From positions 1 to 11,475 of the forward strand of contig JAJYMF010000442.1 in the NCBI GenBank assembly GCA_021787175.1: a DNA stretch of 11,475 bases. The letters run 5' to 3'. Source of the DNA: Pseudomonadota bacterium (GTDB lineage Bacteria > Pseudomonadota > Gammaproteobacteria > Xanthomonadales > Rhodanobacteraceae). Shown here one piece after another: positions 5,495 through 11,475 of this stretch. Numbering within the stretch: the stretch's first letter is position 1; each line of letters opens with the position of its first letter. The translations under genes and the position numbers were made by a program. The notes beneath the pieces are model-generated. The model saw nothing but the letters and a program-made list of their open reading frames with translations. It ran no database searches and was not told where the DNA came from.

Positions 5495-7417
5495 TTACAT
5501 GCGGCTGACGTCGATCTTGATATCGGCGTGCTGATGCAGCGCCTCGATGAAGCCGCTCACGGCCGCCTGCGCATAGATCTGCTTGAGCTGGTCGAGATAC
5601 ATCTGCCGCAGCTGCACCGGCATCTTCGCCGGATCGCCCGGATGCACCGCATCCAGCGCCACCAACGCATACCGGCCATGCCCCAGATCCACCTGCGCCA
5701 TGCTGGGCTTGCCGGCCGCCGGCTGCGGCATCAGGAACACCTGCTTCAGCAGCGCGGGATCGATCTTGGCGCTGGCGGTGTCGCCGCCATTGCGGCCGAC
5801 ATCGCTGGCACTCTGGACGCTGCTACCGACCTGTGCGGCCAGCGCGGCCAGATCGCCGCCCTTGGCCAGCGCGGCCTCCAGCTTCTGCGCCTGCGCGCGC
5901 GCCGCCGCGGCCGCACGCGCCGCGAGAATGTCGGCGCGGATGCGATCGCTGACCGCGGCAAGCGGCTGCGGCGCGGCCGGTTTGAACTCCGCCAGGTGCA
6001 CGACCACGACGTCATCCTTGCCCAGGTTGATGGGATCGGAGGTATTGCGGTCCTTCAGCACCTGGCTGGAGAACGCCGCTTCGATCACTTTCGGGTTGGC
6101 GGCAATGCCTGTTCCGCCCTTGCGGGTAAACAGCGGCGTGGTCTGGATCGGGAGATTCAGGGTCTTTGCCGCCGTCGCCAGCGAGGTGGGGTCCTGGTAG
6201 ATCAGGTCGGTGAGCTTGCCGGCGATGCTGCTGAAGGCATGCTCGCGTGCATCCTTCTCTGCCTGCGCCAGCAGATCGGTGCGCACCTCGGCGAAGGTCT
6301 TGGCGCGGCCTGCACGGATGTCGCGCAGGTCGATGATGTGATAGCCCTCGGGACTCAGCACCGGCGCCGAGATCTCGCCCTTCCGCATCGCGAACAGCGC
6401 GCTCTCGAAGGCCTTGTCGGTGTCGCCCCTGCGGATCCAGCCGAGGTCGCCGCCCTGGCGCTTGGAACCCAGGTCATCGGAATACTGTTCGGCCAGTTTG
6501 GCGAAGTTGGCACCCGGCGCCTTGGCCAGGGCGTCGATCTTCTCGGCCTTGGCCAGCGCGGCCTTCTGCTGGGCCGGCGTGGCGTTGGGCGGCAGCGCGA
6601 TCAGGATGTGCGAAGCCAGCCGCTGCTCAGGCAGCACGAAGCGATCTTTCTGCTTCGCATACAGCGCCTGCAGACTGGCCTCGTCCGGCGGCATCGGCGC
6701 CGGCAGCGTGGCCGCGTTGACCTCGATGTAATGCACCGCGACCTGCTCGGGCGTCATGAACGCGGCGCTGTGAGTCGCGTAATAGGACCTGATCTCGGCA
6801 TCGCTGACGATCGTGTCGCCCGGTGTCGGCTGCGGCAGCAACGCGTAGCGGAAGTCGCGCGTCTGCATGGCGACGCGGATGAAGGCGTCGAGGTCGGCCG
6901 GCGTGGCGATCGCGCTGGCGCTGATTGCCTGCGGCAAAAACTGCACGGCCAGGTCGCTGCGCACGCTGTCTTGGAACGACTCGGCGGTCATGCCCATGCC
7001 GCTGAGTGTGGCCTGATAGGTGGTCGGATCGAAATGCCCGTCGACCTGGAAATAAGGCAGTGCGGCGATCGTCTGGCGCAGCTGCGCGTCGGAAACCGCC
7101 ACTCCGAGCCGGGTACCGGCCTGCAGCAGCAGATCGCGGTCGATCAGCGTGTCGAGCACCTGGCGCTTGAAGGCCGGGCTCTCCAGCACGGTCGGATCGA
7201 GCTTCTGGCCGGACTGAACCATCTGCTGCCGTGCACGGTTGAGCGCATCCTGCAACTGCTGCTGGCTGATCTCGCTGCTGCCGATCTTGGCGACGTAGGT
7301 CGCCGTGTGCGCCATGAAATACGACTCGATGCCGAAGAACGAGAACACGAAGATCAGGAGACCGAAGATCACCTTGGCCACCCAGCCGGAAAGTTTTTCG
7401 CGCAGCGTCGTCAACAT
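5495..7417 (-). CDS. ppiD: PpiD-type periplasmic chaperone / peptidyl-prolyl isomerase
   Basis: The 640-residue protein (623 in E. coli) has one N-terminal inner-membrane helix (about 13-33: VAKVIFGLLIFVFSFFGI), a SurA_N-like chaperone region (about 36-180), a parvulin domain (about 265-366) and a long C-terminal region. It assists folding of exported proteins at the SecYEG exit and in the periplasm. Parvulin motifs are clear: ASHILI with H270, YSDDLGSKRQGGDLGW (312-327) and EGYHIIDL with H360. They look closer to an active parvulin than the E. coli PpiD domain, which is reported to have little or no isomerase activity. The start is set by the membrane anchor, and no strong Shine-Dalgarno precedes it. 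It lies downstream of hupB and two tRNAs, with a strong terminator only about 35 bases before its ATG. Confidence 0.93.
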   Translation of the reverse strand: MLTTLREKLSGWVAKVIFGLLIFVFSFFGIESYFMAHTATYVAKIGSSEISQQQLQDALNRARQQMVQSGQKLDPTVLESPAFKRQVLDTLIDRDLLLQAGTRLGVAVSDAQLRQTIAALPYFQVDGHFDPTTYQATLSGMGMTAESFQDSVRSDLAVQFLPQAISASAIATPADLDAFIRVAMQTRDFRYALLPQPTPGDTIVSDAEIRSYYATHSAAFMTPEQVAVHYIEVNAATLPAPMPPDEASLQALYAKQKDRFVLPEQRLASHILIALPPNATPAQQKAALAKAEKIDALAKAPGANFAKLAEQYSDDLGSKRQGGDLGWIRRGDTDKAFESALFAMRKGEISAPVLSPEGYHIIDLRDIRAGRAKTFAEVRTDLLAQAEKDAREHAFSSIAGKLTDLIYQDPTSLATAAKTLNLPIQTTPLFTRKGGTGIAANPKVIEAAFSSQVLKDRNTSDPINLGKDDVVVVHLAEFKPAAPQPLAAVSDRIRADILAARAAAAARAQAQKLEAALAKGGDLAALAAQVGSSVQSASDVGRNGGDTASAKIDPALLKQVFLMPQPAAGKPSMAQVDLGHGRYALVALDAVHPGDPAKMPVQLRQMYLDQLKQIYAQAAVSGFIEALHQHADIKIDVSRM

Positions 7418-7452
7418 GCTCGGGTACCACTGGGGCCGCGGCGTGCGGCGTG

Positions 7453-7489
7453 AACGAAAATGGCGAGGGCGCCGCGCGGGCGCCCTCGC
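7453..7489 (-). terminator. Rho-independent terminator of hupB-tRNA transcript
   Basis: On the minus strand a perfect 11-bp stem (7479-7489 with 7463-7473) closes a five-base loop and is followed by CATTTTCGTT. It begins six bases after the encoded CCA of tRNA-Asp and is the best terminator in the window. Confidence 0.88.
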
Positions 7490-7495
7490 TGCAGG

Positions 7496-7572
7496 TGGCG
7501 GAGTGGACGGGACTCGAACCCGCGACCCCCGGCGTGACAGGCCGGTATTCTAACCGTCTGAACTACCACTCC
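7496..7572 (-). tRNA. tRNA-Asp (anticodon GUC)
   Basis: The 77-base cloverleaf includes an encoded CCA. The acceptor stem GGAGTGG/CCACTCC is perfect, the discriminator is G, and the D-arm starts TAGTTCAG. The anticodon stem CCGGC/GCCGG holds CTGTCAC with GTC at 7536-7538. The T-arm contains GGGTTCGAGTCCC. It is very close to E. coli tRNA-Asp and lies 7 bases after tRNA-Val on the same transcript. Confidence 0.97.
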
Positions 7573-7579
7573 GCGGCTC

Positions 7580-7654
7580 TGGTGGGTGCTGAGGGTTTCG
7601 AACCCCCGACCCTCGCCTTGTAAGGGCGATGCTCTACCGCTGAGCTAAGCACCC
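7580..7654 (-). tRNA. tRNA-Val (anticodon UAC)
   Basis: The 75-base cloverleaf includes an encoded CCA. The acceptor stem is GGGTGCT/AGCACCC, the discriminator is A, and the D-arm is TAGCTCAGCGGTAGAGCA. The anticodon loop CTTACAA has TAC at 7620-7622. The T-arm has GGTTCGAA, with one G-U pair in its stem. It begins only 16 bases after the hupB stop, so it is probably cut from the hupB mRNA. Confidence 0.97.
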
Positions 7655-7670
7655 GCGGCGGGATGCCTTC

Positions 7671-7943
7671 TCAGTTGATGGCGTCCTTGAGGGCCTTGCC
7701 AGCCTTGAAGGCGGGCGCCTTCGAAGCCTTGATCTTGATCGTCTGGCCGGTACGCGGGTTGCGTCCGGTGCGCGCCGCGCGCTTGCGCACGGTGTAGGTT
7801 CCGAAACCCACCAGCGACACGGCGTCGCCCTTCTTCAGTGCCTTCTTGATGACCTCGACCATGGCATCGATCGCACGGCCGGCATCGGCCTTGGTCAGTT
7901 CCGCCTGATCGGCAACCGCATTGACGAAATCGGTTTTGTTCAT
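7671..7943 (-). CDS. hupB: DNA-binding protein HU-beta
   Basis: The 90-residue protein is the standard HU length. HU is an abundant dimeric nucleoid protein that binds and bends DNA without strong sequence preference. The N-terminal helices (MNKTDFVNAVADQAELTKAD...), the GFGTYTVRKR strand (46-55) and the DNA-contacting arm GRNPRTGQTIKI with the intercalating Pro63 are all present, as is the C-terminal APAFKAGKALKDAIN. GAGGGAG about eight bases upstream supports ATG 7943. The frame is open further upstream, but that part (to 8063) shows no family resemblance and lies in the leader. It sits between lon and two tRNAs, matching the lon-hupB-ppiD order of other gammaproteobacteria. Confidence 0.97.
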   Translation of the reverse strand: MNKTDFVNAVADQAELTKADAGRAIDAMVEVIKKALKKGDAVSLVGFGTYTVRKRAARTGRNPRTGQTIKIKASKAPAFKAGKALKDAIN

Positions 7944-8086
7944 TGAGTGACTCCCTCGAAAAGTTCGGCGGCCCGCTGCTGAGATTCGAACCGGAGCGGC
8001 GCCCGCCTGCTGCATCGGGCCCCCCAATCGGGTCGTGCTCCGGATTTCCGACGGCATGGGCATTGTGTGCCCGCCGCGGTGCGGTC

Positions 8087-8116
8087 TTTATACCAGCGCG
8101 GTGCGAACATCCGCAA
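8087..8116 (-). promoter_or_regulatory. Putative hupB promoter in the lon-hupB gap
   Basis: On the minus strand TATAAA (8087-8092, five of six to the -10) is preceded after 18 bases by TTGCGG (8111-8116), a weak -35. It implies a leader of about 137 bases before the hupB ATG. The rest of the 283-base gap (7944-8226) holds the proposed lon terminator and no other clear element. Confidence 0.5.
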
Positions 8117-8180
8117 TACAAGGCGGGACAAGGCTTCCGAGCGGGTGCCGCGATACCGCCGGCAAGAACGCCGCCATATC

Positions 8181-8209
8181 AAAGCGCACGCAAAAAGCAA
8201 GCGATGCGC
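8181..8209 (-). terminator. Possible lon terminator
   Basis: About 17 bases past the lon stop, a minus-strand stem of eight pairs with one bulged T (8201-8209 with 8184-8191) closes a nine-base loop and is followed by TTTGATAT. The position is right, but the U tail is short. Confidence 0.4.
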
Positions 8210-8226
8210 GCCGGCGCCGGAGGATG

Positions 8227-10743
<2,517 letters not shown>

Positions 10744-10757
10744 CGGCAAAGGAATGC

Positions 10758-10779
10758 GGCACGAGCCTGCGCCCGTGCC
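10758..10779 (-). other. Hairpin just upstream of the lon start
   Basis: On the minus strand a nine-pair stem with one G-U (10771-10779 with 10758-10766) closes a GCAG loop and ends 14 bases before ATG 10743. It is followed by CATTCCTTTG. It could be a weak clpX terminator or a structure in the lon leader controlling translation. Confidence 0.5.
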
Positions 10780-10798
10780 GTCAGGGGGTCAAGTGGAG

Positions 10799-10816
10799 GC
10801 GGGACCGTGGTCCCGC
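10799..10816. repeat. 18-base perfect palindrome in clpX-lon gap
   Basis: GCGGGACC (10799-10806) and GGTCCCGC (10809-10816) are perfect inverted copies two bases apart, starting seven bases after the clpX stop on the minus strand. No U tract follows on either strand, so it is not a standard terminator. It may be a protein-binding dyad or an mRNA-end hairpin. Confidence 0.5.
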
Positions 10817-10823
10817 AAGGGGT

Positions 10824-11475
10824 TCAGGCGGCGCCGCCGGCGCTCTCGCCGAGGCGCGGCTGCAGGTTGCCGCGGTAGATCAGGTACGGTTCGGCCTGGC
10901 CGTTGATCACCGCATCATCGACCACGACCTTGCTGACATGTTCGAGCGAAGGCAGCTCGTACATGGTGTCCAGCAGCACGTGCTCGAGGATGGTGCGCAG
11001 TCCGCGCGCGCCGGTCTTGCGCTTGAGCGCCTTGTGCGCGACCGCGGCCAGCGCCTCGGGACGGAACTCGAGTTCGACGCCTTCCATCTCGAACAGCTTC
11101 TTGAACTGCTTGGTGATCGCGTTCTTGGGCTCGGTGAGGATGCGCACCAGCGCCGGCTCGTCGAGCTCCTCCAGCGTCGCGACCACCGGCAGGCGGCCGA
11201 CGAACTCGGGGATCAGGCCGAACTTGACCAGGTCCTCGGGCTCGACGTCGGCGAGCTGCTTGCCGATGTTCTGGGTGCGGTTCTTGCTGCGGATCTCGGC
11301 GCTGAAGCCGATGCCCGTCGTCTCCGAACGCTGCTGGATGATCTTCTCCAGACCGGCGAAGGCGCCGCCGCACAGGAACAGGATGTTGCGGGTGTCGACC
11401 TGCAGGAATTCCTGCTGCGGATGCTTGCGGCCGCCCTGCGGCGGCACCGAGGCGATGGTGCCCTCGATCAGCTTC
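10824..11475 (-). CDS. clpX: ATP-dependent Clp protease ATP-binding subunit ClpX, C-terminal half (partial)
   Basis: The frame is open to the window edge, giving about 217 residues, so the N-terminal zinc-binding domain and Walker A/B motifs lie outside. The visible part begins KLIEGTIASVPPQGGRKHPQQ and follows E. coli ClpX closely. ClpX is the hexameric unfoldase that feeds substrates to ClpP. The ClpP-docking IGF tripeptide (TGIGFSAEI), the EPEDLVKFGLIPEFVGRLPV segment and the sensor-2 Arg in KTGARGLR are all present. The tail ends at TGA 10824-10826 with a short Ala/Gly-rich end. It is followed by lon, matching the clpP-clpX-lon order of the class. Confidence 0.97.
   Translation of the reverse strand, partial: KLIEGTIASVPPQGGRKHPQQEFLQVDTRNILFLCGGAFAGLEKIIQQRSETTGIGFSAEIRSKNRTQNIGKQLADVEPEDLVKFGLIPEFVGRLPVVATLEELDEPALVRILTEPKNAITKQFKKLFEMEGVELEFRPEALAAVAHKALKRKTGARGLRTILEHVLLDTMYELPSLEHVSKVVVDDAVINGQAEPYLIYRGNLQPRLGESAGGAA

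Noticed and set aside
5528..7453. Open frame of 641 codons on the plus strand, antisense to ppiD
   Set aside because: It has no family resemblance, is rich in Arg/Gln/His/Leu, and lies wholly opposite a clear ppiD. Such mirror frames are common in high-GC genes.
7983..7999. T-arm-like GGTTCGAATC followed by TCAGCA in the hupB leader (minus strand), resembling a tRNA 3' end
   Set aside because: The flanking bases do not form a T-stem and no other cloverleaf arm is visible, so neither a tRNA nor a clear remnant or attachment site can be supported.
10787..10792. TTGACC as a -35 of a lon sigma-70 or sigma-32 promoter
   Set aside because: No acceptable -10 of either type occurs at the right spacing, so a promoter is not called.

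Overview
The window is high-GC chromosomal DNA from a gammaproteobacterium. The gene sequences and order fit the Xanthomonadales/Pseudomonadales side of the class. FabI, rather than the FabV used by Xanthomonas, suggests Rhodanobacteraceae or a relative, but the family-level placement is only a guess. Coding is dense. There are no insertion sequences, phage genes, CRISPR arrays or other signs of recent transfer, and no gene-free stretch longer than about 285 bases.

Layout. Positions 1-548 (+) hold the 3' part of a PP2C-type phosphatase gene. It meets dnaQ tail to tail, and the two stop codons share a CTAG. Positions 545-2393 (-) form a tight operon read from right to left: a YafS-type methyltransferase, rnhA and dnaQ, each joined to the next by an ATGA stop/start overlap. 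From a divergent control region at about 2394-2508, gloB and an mltD-type lytic transglycosylase gene run rightwards, again joined by ATGA. fabI follows at 4664-5446 with its own likely promoter. A hairpin separates fabI from the convergent ppiD (5495-7417, -). Further right, all on the minus strand, are tRNA-Asp(GUC), tRNA-Val(UAC), hupB, lon and the 3' half of clpX. Transcription in this part runs clpX, lon, hupB, tRNA-Val, tRNA-Asp, ppiD.

Function. The left block deals with replication fidelity and RNA primer removal (DnaQ, RNase HI), methylglyoxal detoxification (GloB) and peptidoglycan remodelling (MltD). FabI completes the fatty-acid elongation cycle. The right block is the conserved protein-quality-control cluster (ClpX, Lon, PpiD) with the nucleoid protein HU. 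In E. coli the two blocks (mltD-gloB-yafS-rnhA-dnaQ and clpX-lon-hupB-ppiD) are separate. From memory, Pseudomonas aeruginosa has both within one short region including fabI, so the arrangement here is probably old and conserved.

I found no convincing undescribed system. The points most worth a second look are an Ala/Lys/Pro-rich linker inside Lon, a Leu in FabI at the site where F203L gives triclosan resistance in E. coli, a degenerate SAM-binding motif in the YafS-like protein, the hupB-tRNA-tRNA transcript with a strong terminator just before ppiD, and the unusual lon translation start region.
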